DNA from: Clostridia bacterium
GTDB taxonomy: Bacteria; Bacillota; Clostridia; Christensenellales; Aristaeellaceae
Assembly: GCA_017516765.1 (NCBI GenBank)
Contig: JAFXBE010000081.1
Location: 1-41,307 of the forward strand
Reading direction: 5' to 3'
DNA: 41,307 nt
This document shows, one piece after another, positions 7,646 through 15,083 of this stretch. Below the pieces are notes generated by a model that saw only the letters and a list, made by a program, of their open reading frames with translations, made no database searches and was not told the origin of the DNA. Every line of letters begins with the position of its first letter. Positions within the stretch are counted from its first letter, which is position 1. The position numbers and the translations under genes were made by a program.

Positions 7646-8830
7646 GTGAAAGCTCTGCGCAGATTGTTTTACAACTGGGCTTTTTTGGACATCAATCACA
7701 CCTGCAGCTACAAACAGACGTTTTTTGCCACCTTCGAGGATGACAACTGCATGCTCAACCAGGAGATGATCTCCCGCCTGTCGCTGCTGCTTTCGCTGGT
7801 ATCGGCGTATGTGCTGTTTTTCCTGATGCGCACCGCCCCCGGCTCCCCCTCCAACGTATTCCATCTGGTGATGATGATCATTCTGCTCATCTTCCTCTAC
7901 ACCAGCAAAATGATGACCTTCCGCTACTCCGCGCCGCTGCTTTCCAACACGGTAACGGTGCTGTTCATCTGCCTGCTCTACGGCATTACGCTGATCAATC
8001 AGGTAATGGATTTCGATCTGCCCAGGGTGCTGTTCTTTATCGTAATGGCATTGGTGCCGGTGGCCTTTGTGCTGCCCCCCGTGCTTTTTGCCGTGCTGAA
8101 TATCGCCTTCGGCATCGCCTATCTGGTGATCGTGTACAAACAGGTGGGTCAGGCGGGCTTCTACGACGAGACCCTTGCGGTGACCATCGTCTTCGCCGTT
8201 TCCACGGTGCTGGGCTGGTACATCGGGCGCACCCGCGCCGAGCAGGCGTTTGCCGACCAGAAGAACCACGCCCTTACCAAGACCCTGCAGATGACCAGCC
8301 TGACCGACCAGCTGACCGGGCTGCTCAACCACCGCAGCTTCCAGAACGATTACTACGAACTGTTCAAAAACAGCCAGCAGAACAACCGCCGCATCGGCGT
8401 AATCATGATCGACATTGACAAATTCAAGCTCTTCAACGACTATTACGGTCATCTGGAGGGCGACCGGTGCCTGAACCTGATCGGCAGCGCCATCGGTGAG
8501 TTCGGGGGCGAAGAGATCAACACCTACCGTTTCGGCGGCGAGGAATTTGTGCTGCTGCTCTACGGCGCATCCGCCAAGCGCACCATCGCCGTTGCCGAGA
8601 GCCTGCGCCAGAAGGTGTATGATATGCAGATCACCCACGAATACAGCCCCACCGCACCGGTGGTCACCGTCAGCGTGGGCGTGCATCTGGGCACCCCGCC
8701 CGGGCACGAAAAGCCCATGAATTTCTTCGACCATGCCGATCAGGCCATGTACGTGAGCAAACGCAACGGCGGCAATCAGGTAACGGTATACCACGAGCCC
8801 GGCAAAGAAGAGGGCGAGGAAGAGGAATAA
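7646..8830 (+). CDS. Membrane-bound diguanylate cyclase (GGDEF domain)
   Basis: A 394-aa protein with about five to six membrane segments between residues 45 and 195 and a C-terminal GGDEF domain (about 215-380). It would make the second messenger c-di-GMP from two GTP. The active-site loop reads GGEEF (297-301), compatible with activity, and the metal-binding DIDKFKLFNDYYGH segment (256-269) is intact. The inhibitory RxxD site is absent: the matching positions (288-291) read GEEI. GTG at 7646 follows GAGGTGA. No effector or phosphodiesterase is nearby. The sensing part is a plain multi-helix membrane domain with no named ligand fold that I can identify. Confidence 0.9.
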   Translation: MKALRRLFYNWAFLDINHTCSYKQTFFATFEDDNCMLNQEMISRLSLLLSLVSAYVLFFLMRTAPGSPSNVFHLVMMIILLIFLYTSKMMTFRYSAPLLSNTVTVLFICLLYGITLINQVMDFDLPRVLFFIVMALVPVAFVLPPVLFAVLNIAFGIAYLVIVYKQVGQAGFYDETLAVTIVFAVSTVLGWYIGRTRAEQAFADQKNHALTKTLQMTSLTDQLTGLLNHRSFQNDYYELFKNSQQNNRRIGVIMIDIDKFKLFNDYYGHLEGDRCLNLIGSAIGEFGGEEINTYRFGGEEFVLLLYGASAKRTIAVAESLRQKVYDMQITHEYSPTAPVVTVSVGVHLGTPPGHEKPMNFFDHADQAMYVSKRNGGNQVTVYHEPGKEEGEEEE

Positions 8831-8848
8831 CGACCGTCAAATGCAGCA

Positions 8849-8882
8849 CACCCCCAACGCCATAGGCGTTGGGGGTGTTTTT
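8849..8882 (+). terminator. Terminator of the diguanylate cyclase gene
   Basis: 13-bp perfect stem (cacccccaacgcc / ggcgttgggggtg), loop ata, then five T. Strong. Confidence 0.92.
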
Positions 8883-8906
8883 CGATACCGCACAGCAGGA
8901 TAAACC

Positions 8907-8945
8907 AAAACCGGGAGCCGCTTGCACAGGCAGCTCCCGGGTTTT
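8907..8945 (-). terminator. Terminator of the alpha-galactosidase operon
   Basis: Stem ccgggagc (8911-8918) / gctcccgg (8933-8940) with an A4 run before it (T-run on the minus strand) and T4 after it, so it can work in both directions between converging genes. Confidence 0.8.
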
Positions 8946-8963
8946 CCCTGTGGGCGGCGATCC

Positions 8964-9167
8964 CTACCGGAACAGGGTGCATTCCCCGCTTTCCCGGTAG
9001 TAGGCGATCAGCCGGTCGATCTTCTCCCGGGTGCAGCCGAATTGCTTCGCCAGACAATCCCGGCAGAGAAATTCCTCCGCCGCCCGGTACACCAGCTTGC
9101 GGTAGATGGCGATATCATCATCCAGCAGGGGTTGGGCACAATCCTTGCAGGTCTGGTAATTGCTCAT
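8964..9167 (-). CDS. Small CxxC (zinc-ribbon-like) protein, 67 aa
   Basis: The product carries two CxxC pairs (CKDC at 7-10, CRDC at 35-38), so a single zinc or metal site is likely. The C-terminal part (about 43-67) is helical and basic-aromatic (REKIDRLIAYYRESGEC). It looks like a conserved clostridial hypothetical family; I know no function. The ATG overlaps the stop of the alpha-galactosidase (TGATG on the minus strand), so translation is probably coupled. It could be a small regulator or a stand-alone gene that by chance follows the glycosidase. Confidence 0.72.
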   Translation of the reverse strand: MSNYQTCKDCAQPLLDDDIAIYRKLVYRAAEEFLCRDCLAKQFGCTREKIDRLIAYYRESGECTLFR

Positions 9168-10336
9168 CAGCGTTTGACCACCTTGGCGCGGAACATGAGG
9201 CAGTCGTGGGAATCGATCTGGGCAGCGTACCGCTCGCTGAATTTGCCGATGGTCTTGTGGGCATAGCAATCGTACAGCTCCAGCCCGTAGCCGCTGCTGT
9301 AGGGCAGACCGATGTCGTAGAACTGCAGGCTCATCTCGCTCTTCCGGTCGCCGAAATTGAAGAAGCCGATGGCGTAATCGCCGCCGTAAAGGGGCTTGAT
9401 GAGGGCAAACACCTTCTCCGGGTTGTTCCACTGGCGGATGCAGAAGGGGCCGCGGCACTCGATATCCTGATTGATGGCGATCACATCCGGGTTCATGAGG
9501 ATCTCTTTGGTGGAATCGCTCATTTTTCGGATGTCGCAGCCGATCATCAGGGGAGAGTTCATGATCGCCCAAAGGGCGAAGTGGGTCTTGTATTCGGTCG
9601 CCGTGCAGCCGCCCGCCACCTCGGCGATCCAGCTGTTGTCGCTGTTGCCGTGCATGCCCACCACCAGCATATCCATATCGTTGTGGCAGTAGGGGCCGCC
9701 GTAGCATTCCTTGCCCAGCTGGGAGCGCACCAGCCGCTCGATGCTCTGCCAGCTGTCCTGAATATCGCCGGTGGATCGGAACAGGTTCGCCCCCGTCTGG
9801 CGGATCCAGTCATGCACGCCGTCCGCGCCCCAGTTGCAGGCAGAGAAAACGATATCCCGCCCGCAGTTGCGCAGCGCCATGCCCATGCGGCGGTACAGGT
9901 TTGCACCGTCCGCTGCGCCGGGCTTGTAGCAGTAGTCGTACTTCAGATAGTCCACGCCCCAGGAGGCAAAGGTTCTGGCATCCTCGTACTCATGCTCGAA
10001 GCTGCCGGGGTAGCCCGCACAGGTGTGGGTACCGGCGCAGGAGTACATACCGAACTTGAGACCCTTGGAGTGGACGTAATCCGCCACATCCTTCATGCCG
10101 TCGGGGAACTTTTCCGGGTCGGGCACCAGCTTGCCCTTGACGCGATCCCGCAGGCTCCAGCAGTCGTCGATAACGATGTACCGGTAGCCCGCATCCCGCA
10201 GACCGGTCTCCACCATGGCATCGGCAGAGGTCTTGATCAGATCGGCGTTGATGTTCCAGCTGAAGGTATTCCAGGAGTTCCAGCCCATGGGCGGGGTAGG
10301 CGCCAAGGGCGCGGCGGGCAGGGTTTTCTTTTTCAT
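9167..10336 (-). CDS. GH27 alpha-galactosidase
   Basis: A 389-aa cytoplasmic glycoside hydrolase of family 27, which releases alpha-linked galactose (melibiose, raffinose-type sugars). The family opening PPMGWNSWNTF is at 15-25, VIDDCW at 55-60, catalytic nucleophile Asp134 in YLKYDYC and acid/base Asp191 in STGDIQDSW. No signal peptide. The start is ATG at 10336, nine bases after AAGGAG; an upstream in-frame TTG would include the ribosome binding site. It has its own strong promoter (10386-10414). No sugar transporter or regulator lies beside it, which is unusual for a raffinose-type utilisation gene. Confidence 0.93.
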   Translation of the reverse strand: MKKKTLPAAPLAPTPPMGWNSWNTFSWNINADLIKTSADAMVETGLRDAGYRYIVIDDCWSLRDRVKGKLVPDPEKFPDGMKDVADYVHSKGLKFGMYSCAGTHTCAGYPGSFEHEYEDARTFASWGVDYLKYDYCYKPGAADGANLYRRMGMALRNCGRDIVFSACNWGADGVHDWIRQTGANLFRSTGDIQDSWQSIERLVRSQLGKECYGGPYCHNDMDMLVVGMHGNSDNSWIAEVAGGCTATEYKTHFALWAIMNSPLMIGCDIRKMSDSTKEILMNPDVIAINQDIECRGPFCIRQWNNPEKVFALIKPLYGGDYAIGFFNFGDRKSEMSLQFYDIGLPYSSGYGLELYDCYAHKTIGKFSERYAAQIDSHDCLMFRAKVVKR

Positions 10337-10385
10337 GTTTTCTTTCTCCTTCAAGCCCGGAAAAAACCGGGTATTCTATGGAGAT

Positions 10386-10414
10386 ATTATAGGACGGGCG
10401 GGGAAGTGCGTCAA
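10386..10414 (-). promoter_or_regulatory. Promoter of the alpha-galactosidase gene
   Basis: On the minus strand TTGACG (10414-10409) and TATAAT (10391-10386) with a 17-base spacer; start codon about 50 bases downstream. Near consensus, so expression may be constitutive unless a repressor acts. Confidence 0.8.
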
Positions 10415-10480
10415 TGGGGAACCATGGGCGGCAGCGCGAACCGGCGGCTACGGCTGAAGCCAAGACCCTGTACCCATGCA

Positions 10481-10509
10481 AAAAACCGCCGCGCACAGGC
10501 ACGGCGGTT
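10481..10509 (-). terminator. Terminator for leftward transcription from nadE
   Basis: Stem aaccgccg (10484-10491) / cggcggtt (10502-10509), T5 on the minus strand at 10485-10481. It lies about 270 bases past the nadE stop, so the nadE transcript would run through the family B copy at 10631-10750. Confidence 0.7.
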
Positions 10510-10630
10510 CGAATGGCTGACAAACCCATACTTTTCGATCAAAGTCGCACATCCTGCGCCTTCGGCGCTCGCTGTGCTTGCAAAAAACGCTGCGGCGTAG
10601 GGATTGTGGGCTCTGCCCACACCCGGCATG

Positions 10631-10750
10631 GGCGACGAAAGGAAGTGCGTGCGCAGTGCGCACAACGCCAAAGGCGTCAGCGACCCGCAGTCTCGGGCCG
10701 AAGCAAGTACAGACCACGGTTAGTGGGCTGTACGCCGACTGAGGTTGCGG
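10631..10750 (+). repeat. Family B multi-hairpin element, copy 2
   Basis: Contains gtgcgcagtgcgcac, aacgccaaaggcgt, gcgacccgcagtc, the long hairpin gtacagaccac / gtgggctgtac with loop ggtta, and gactgaggttgcgg. One stem pair is mismatched (A opposite G). It fills the gap between nadE and the alpha-galactosidase promoter. Confidence 0.8.
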
Positions 10751-10776
10751 AAATGATCCCCCTGCACCCCGCATTG

Positions 10777-12663
10777 TTACTTCAACTGTCCCTTCCACAG
10801 CGCATAGACCATATCGCTGGGCATCTGCCAGTCGCCCCGGGGGCTGAGACCCACCGTACCCACCTTGGGGCCGTCGGGCACGCAGTTGCGCTTGAACTGC
10901 TGGGTGTAGAACTTCTTTACAAAGGTGGAAAGCTGCTTGTCCACCACATCCTCGCCGTACACGCCGTCAAAGGCCTGCAAAGCCAGCATGCGCAGCTTGT
11001 CCGGGCTTGCGCCGCTGCTCTGCTGGTGGTAGAGGAAGAAATCGTGGAGGGCATAATCGCCCAGAATATCCTCGGTGCGCTGGGTCAGCTCGCCGGTGAT
11101 GTTGGGCAGCAGCTCCGGGCTGACCGGGGTATCCAGAATGTCTGCACAGACCTGCTTTACCGCACCGCCGAAGCAGTTCTCGCTCATGTACTTCACCAGC
11201 CCCCGCATCAGGGTCTTGGGAATGGTGCAGTTGGGGTTGTACATGCTCATGTGGTCGCCGTTGTAGGTGCAGAAGCCAAGGGCTTCCTCGCTCATGTCGC
11301 CGGTGCCCAGCACGATGCCGTTCACCTTGTTGGCGTAATCCATCAAAATCTGGGTGCGCTCCCGCGCCTGACAGTTCTCATAGGTGGTATCGTGCAGATC
11401 CTCCGGCTGACCGATGTCCTTGAAATGCTGCAGCACCGCAGGCTTGATGTCGATCTCCAGCGCATGCACGCCGAGAGCCTCCATCAGTCGGTCGGCGTTG
11501 CTCTTGGTGCGCTTGCCCGTGCCCATGCCCGGCATGGTGATGGCGTGGATGCCCGTGCGGGGCAGGGAAAGCCCGTCAAAGGCGCGGGCGGCGATCAACA
11601 CCGCCATGGTGCTGTCCAGCCCGCCGCTGATGCCGATGGTGATATCCTTGCACCAGATGGCCTTGAGCCGGGTCATCAGTGCGGTGGTCTGGATGTTGAT
11701 GATCTCCAGCATCCGCTGATCCGCATCCTTGCCCTCGGGCAGGAAGGGCACGGGATCGATGGGGCGCATCAAAGGCAGGCGGAAGGGGGTGGGATCGGCA
11801 AGGGCGGTGACCGGTACCGGACAGCGGCGGGCAGCCATGCCGCCCCGGGCATTGCGGAAGCCCGCATCCCGCTGCCGCTTGAAGCGCAGCCGCTCAACAT
11901 CGATATCTGCGATCACATGGCTGTCGGTCATGCCGAAACGCTTGCCCTCTGCCAGCAGCTTGCCGTTCTCGGCAACGCCGCACCAGCCGTCAAACACCAG
12001 ATCGGCGGTGCTTTCGCCAAAGCCTGCACAGGCGTATACGCAGCCGGTGTGGGCGGCGGCGGTAAAGCTGCAAAGCTGCTGCACCCGTGCCTGATGCCCA
12101 CCCGCCAGCGCATTGACCGCATCGGGGCAGAGGATCACCTCCGCGCCGGACAGGGCGGCGGCATTGGCGATGCCCAGCGGGGATGCCAGATCGCTGCCGA
12201 AGACCACGGCAAAGGTGCACTCGCCCAGCCTGAACAGCCTGCGGCTTGCCGGGGCAAGGGGATCCTGCTGGGGTTCGCTGCCGGGGGTGAACCAACGGTC
12301 GTCCCCCAGTGCGCCGCCGGGGCAGCTCTTGGATACAAGCCCTGCGATCCTGCCGCCCTGCAAAACCGCAGCGCAGTTTTCCAGCCGGTCGCCGTTCTGT
12401 ACGGGCAGACCCACCACCACCGTCATATCGCCCACCTTCCCGGCCAGCCGCTTGGCGGCAGCCATGCAGGCATCGGTCACCATGGGCTGCAAAAGCAGGT
12501 CGCCCAAGGTCGCGCCGCACAGGCACAGCTCCGGGAACACCGCCAGCTGAACGCCCTGCATGCGCAGCGCTTCAATGGCAATGGAAATCTCGGTCTCGTT
12601 GGCGTTCACATCGCCCAGATGCATGGGAAGGGATACAGCAGCCGTGCGGATAAAGCCTTTCAT
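10777..12663 (-). CDS. nadE: Glutamine-dependent-type NAD+ synthetase, glutaminase site altered
   Basis: A 628-aa two-domain protein. The N-terminal nitrilase-like domain (about 5-275) would normally release ammonia from glutamine; the C-terminal domain (about 310-628) adenylates nicotinate adenine dinucleotide and amidates it to NAD+. The ATP site SGGLDS (346-351) and GTGDMSEEALGF are intact. In the glutaminase domain Glu45 (FPELCLCG) and Lys112 are present, but the segment that normally reads ICED with the nucleophile Cys reads FGSD (155-158), so Gly156 replaces the Cys. The start ATG at 12663 has AAGGAGG. The synthetase should work with free ammonia; glutamine use is doubtful. Confidence 0.92.
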   Translation of the reverse strand: MKGFIRTAAVSLPMHLGDVNANETEISIAIEALRMQGVQLAVFPELCLCGATLGDLLLQPMVTDACMAAAKRLAGKVGDMTVVVGLPVQNGDRLENCAAVLQGGRIAGLVSKSCPGGALGDDRWFTPGSEPQQDPLAPASRRLFRLGECTFAVVFGSDLASPLGIANAAALSGAEVILCPDAVNALAGGHQARVQQLCSFTAAAHTGCVYACAGFGESTADLVFDGWCGVAENGKLLAEGKRFGMTDSHVIADIDVERLRFKRQRDAGFRNARGGMAARRCPVPVTALADPTPFRLPLMRPIDPVPFLPEGKDADQRMLEIINIQTTALMTRLKAIWCKDITIGISGGLDSTMAVLIAARAFDGLSLPRTGIHAITMPGMGTGKRTKSNADRLMEALGVHALEIDIKPAVLQHFKDIGQPEDLHDTTYENCQARERTQILMDYANKVNGIVLGTGDMSEEALGFCTYNGDHMSMYNPNCTIPKTLMRGLVKYMSENCFGGAVKQVCADILDTPVSPELLPNITGELTQRTEDILGDYALHDFFLYHQQSSGASPDKLRMLALQAFDGVYGEDVVDKQLSTFVKKFYTQQFKRNCVPDGPKVGTVGLSPRGDWQMPSDMVYALWKGQLK

Positions 12664-12730
12664 GGGGGTGACCTCCTTGTGTGGTGGTTTTTTTGGGGGG
12701 GAGACGGTGGGAGGCGCTGCCTCCCACACC

Positions 12731-13136
12731 CTCTGCTCAAGGGGCAATGCCCCTTGAGAATCCCGTTGCTGCGCCGCTTTGCGTCGCAGGGGAGGATTGC
12801 ATGGGGATAGGGTTGCTAAACGGGTCGGGAAAAAATGGTTGGGCGGGGCGGGCGGAATCCGTTATCACTCCTTGCCCAGCACCTGAATGAGCATACTCTT
12901 CTGCTCGTCCAGTTCCACCTTGACCAGCTTTTCCTCTGCTCAAGGGGCAATGCCCCTTGAGAATCCCGTTGCTGCGCCGCTTTGCGTCGCAGGGGAGGAT
13001 TACATGGGGATAGGGTTGTGAAACGGATCGGGAAAAGATTGTTGGGCGGGGCGGGCGGAACCCGTTATCACTCCTTGCCCAGCACCTGAATGAGCATGCT
13101 CTTCTGCTCGTCCAGTTCCACCTTGACCAGCTTTTC
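12731..13136. repeat. 203-bp tandem direct duplication covering the 3' end of the NYN gene
   Basis: 12731-12933 and 12934-13136 are the same sequence with about eight differences. Unit 2 includes the true C-terminus of the NYN protein gene; unit 1 carries a stranded copy of its last ~70 bases (12864-12933). Each unit starts with the palindrome ctcaaggggcaatgccccttgag. The string TCAAGGG occurs at 12737, 12940 and 13141, so slippage or unequal crossing over at this short homology could have made it. The gap between nadE and the NYN gene holds nothing else. Confidence 0.92.
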
Positions 13137-14069
13137 CTTCTCAAGGGCTTTCAAAAGATCGCTGAAACGCTTGAAGCCAAGGGCTTTTTCGGAAAAATCG
13201 GGGAAGGATGCCTGCAAATCGGCCTTGAGGATGCTGGGGTTGATGCGGTCGAAGCCGTCGTCCTTGTACCGCTGCAGCTGGTCTGCAAGAATGCTCACCC
13301 AGTTATCTTTCGTCAGCGAGGGGGCGGATTCCTTGCCGGTAAGGGCAAGACCCACCATCACGTTGAAATTGTCGTTGCGGATGCGCAGGCTGCCGTATTT
13401 TTTCACCAGCTGATCCAGCAGCTTAAAGAAGGTGGCGCAGCCGAAATCCTTCTCGTTGAAATCGGGGCGCAGGCGCAGCAGGATGCCCTTGAGCTCGCTG
13501 GCGTAAAGCTCGTCCTTGTCGGTCTGCTCCTCCAGAATGCCGCAGAGCAGCTTGTTGAGCTCCTGCAGATCCAGCGGCTCCTTATCGGCGGCGGGCTTTT
13601 TCTTGCCGGATGCCTTGCCGCTGGAGCGGGGCGCAACGTTCTCCAGGAACTGGAACTCGTTGCAGGCGTTGATGAAGATATTGCTGGCGGCCTCGCTGCG
13701 GCTGATGCCCAGCACGAACTTGCCCATGCTCTTGAGCCGACCCACCAGCGGGGTGTAGTCACTGTCGCCGCTGACGATGCAGAAGCTGTCAATGAGGGGG
13801 TTGGTGAAAGCCACCTCCAGCGCATCCAGCACCAGCAGGATGTCGGCGTTGTTCTTCTGGCTGATGCCGTGGCGCAGGCTGGGCACAACGGTAAAGGTGT
13901 TGGAAAGCAGCACTTCCTTCAGGTCGCTGTAGCGGTCGGTGTAGCCGTACACCTTGCCCAGCAGAATGTCGCCGCGCATCTTGACCTTCTCCAGCACGCT
14001 CTGGAGCGTAGCCACCTTTGCGCCGCAGTTTTCCAGATCCACAAACAGGGCGAATTTGGATGTGTTCAA
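13068..14069 (-). CDS. NYN-domain (PIN-like) protein with two OST-HTH/LOTUS domains
   Basis: 333 aa if TTG at 14069 is used. Residues about 5-145 form a NYN domain: FALFVDLENCG at the N-terminus, ADILLVLDAL, and FCIVSGDSDYTPLVGRL carrying the acidic metal-binding residues of a nuclease. After a Lys/Ala linker, two LOTUS-like helical domains follow (LQELNKLLCGIL... and WVSILADQLQRY...), which are thought to bind RNA or protein. This architecture suggests a regulated ribonuclease; no target is known. GGAGG lies 8 bases before TTG 14069, while ATG 14084 has no upstream site and itself contains the GGAGG, so I prefer TTG. The last 23 codons lie in the tandem duplication. Confidence 0.85.
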   Translation of the reverse strand: MNTSKFALFVDLENCGAKVATLQSVLEKVKMRGDILLGKVYGYTDRYSDLKEVLLSNTFTVVPSLRHGISQKNNADILLVLDALEVAFTNPLIDSFCIVSGDSDYTPLVGRLKSMGKFVLGISRSEAASNIFINACNEFQFLENVAPRSSGKASGKKKPAADKEPLDLQELNKLLCGILEEQTDKDELYASELKGILLRLRPDFNEKDFGCATFFKLLDQLVKKYGSLRIRNDNFNVMVGLALTGKESAPSLTKDNWVSILADQLQRYKDDGFDRINPSILKADLQASFPDFSEKALGFKRFSDLLKALEKEKLVKVELDEQKSMLIQVLGKE

Positions 14070-14111
14070 TGTTGATACCTCCATGGGATAATGTTGGGTG
14101 AGGGGTGGGAA

Positions 14112-14284
14112 GCACCCTCAGTCAGGCTGCGCCTGCCAGCTCCCTCCAAGGAGGGAGCCTTTGGGGTGGGCTGCCTGTGCAGGGGTCGGCGTACCCAAAC
14201 CCGGAATCGTTCACCGGTTGGGGCAAAGCCAGCGACGCAGGCTCCTTCCGAAGGAGGGAGCTCCCGCCGTAGGCGGGTGAGGGT
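14112..14284. repeat. Family A inverted pair
   Basis: A minus-oriented family A unit (14112-14165: caccctcag, agctccctcc / ggagggagc) and a plus-oriented unit (14233-14284: ggctccttcc / ggagggagct, cccgcc/ggcggg, gagggtgcc) enclose a 67-base centre. The same arrangement, centre included, occurs at 14728-14873. Confidence 0.8.
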
Positions 14285-14309
14285 GCCGAAAACAGTTGCT
14301 GCCAAATCA

Positions 14310-14675
14310 CTACCGGCTGTAGTCGCTGTTGCCGTTCAGCACCGCATCAATAGTGCGGCACACATCCTCAAATTGCAACCAAATCTGACGGTTGGTAAAA
14401 CGGATCACCCGCAGCCCCTGCTGCTGTAAAAATTCGCTTCGCCGCTCGTCTGCCCGGAGCGCATCTTCGTCGAAATGCTGGGAGCCGTCCAGTTCGATAA
14501 CCAGCTTGGCTTCGGGACAATAGAAATCAACGATATAGGCACCGATCATTTTTTGGCGCAGAAAGCGCATGGAATGCCTTTGCAGGAAATCATACCAGAG
14601 ATGTCTTTCTTCTTTGGTCATGTTCCGCCGCAGTTCCCGGGCGAAGGTGCGCTTCTTCAGGTAATTGGCAGGCAT
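14310..14675 (-). CDS. DUF559 / Vsr-like endonuclease-domain protein
   Basis: A 121-aa protein with the DUF559 layout: basic N-terminus, MTKEERHLWYDFL helix, then the restriction-endonuclease-like core IVDFYCPEAKLVIELDGSQH (about 52-71) followed by RVIRF. This core is related to very-short-patch-repair nucleases; the biological role of DUF559 is not settled. The start ATG at 14675 follows AAAGGAG. It lies between two copies of the family A inverted pair and is a paralogue of the gene at 17826-18266. Confidence 0.85.
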   Translation of the reverse strand: MPANYLKKRTFARELRRNMTKEERHLWYDFLQRHSMRFLRQKMIGAYIVDFYCPEAKLVIELDGSQHFDEDALRADERRSEFLQQQGLRVIRFTNRQIWLQFEDVCRTIDAVLNGNSDYSR

Positions 14676-14727
14676 GGGATACTCCTTTGGAATGGCATGA
14701 AAGTTGGATGTTTCTGGAACAGAAAGC

Positions 14728-15012
14728 ACCCTCAGTCAGGCTTCGCCTGCCAGCTCCCTCCAAGGAGGGAGCCTTTGGGGTGGGTTGTTTGCGGGGGTGG
14801 TCGGCGTACCCAAGCCGGAAAAAGCCCGCCGGTTGGGGCAAAGCCAACGGCGCAGGCTCCTTCCGAAGGAGGGCGAGGTCGGGAAGCGCGTGCCCAGTGG
14901 GCACAATGCCGAAGGCATTAGCGACCCGCAGTCGTCAACCGAAGCAAGTACAGACCACGGTTAGTGGGCTGTACGCCGACTGAGGTTGCGGGCCGTAGGC
15001 GGGTGAGGGTGC
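14728..15012. repeat. Family A inverted pair interrupted by family B copy 3
   Basis: 14728-14873 repeats the arrangement at 14112-14284. In the right-hand unit, the family A sequence breaks after ggaggg at 14873, continues as a complete family B element (14874-14991: gtgcccagtgggcac, atgccgaaggcat, gcgacccgcagtcgtc, long hairpin with ACGGTTAGT, gactgaggttgcgg), and resumes with gccgtaggcgggtgagggtgcc (14992-15012). The missing piece is agctccc. No gene lies in 14676-15083. Confidence 0.85.
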
Positions 15013-15044
15013 CGATCCCCCTCAAAAGAAACACCCCGCGCAGA

Positions 15045-15065
15045 AAAGCGGGCATCGCCCGGCTT
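15045..15065 (-). terminator. Weak terminator of the GntR gene
   Basis: On the minus strand a short stem cgggc/gcccg (15061-15049) is followed by gcttttc. Short, so tentative. Confidence 0.4.
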
Positions 15066-15083
15066 CCTGTGCAGGGTGGCTGC

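Noticed and set aside
10500..10530. ggttcgaatg string reminiscent of a tRNA T-arm
   Set aside because: No acceptor, D-arm or anticodon arm can be drawn around it; it is part of a terminator hairpin.
10414..12810. Long plus-strand open frame opposite nadE
   Set aside because: nadE has clear catalytic motifs and a ribosome binding site; the other strand gives a low-complexity His/Gly/Ala product.
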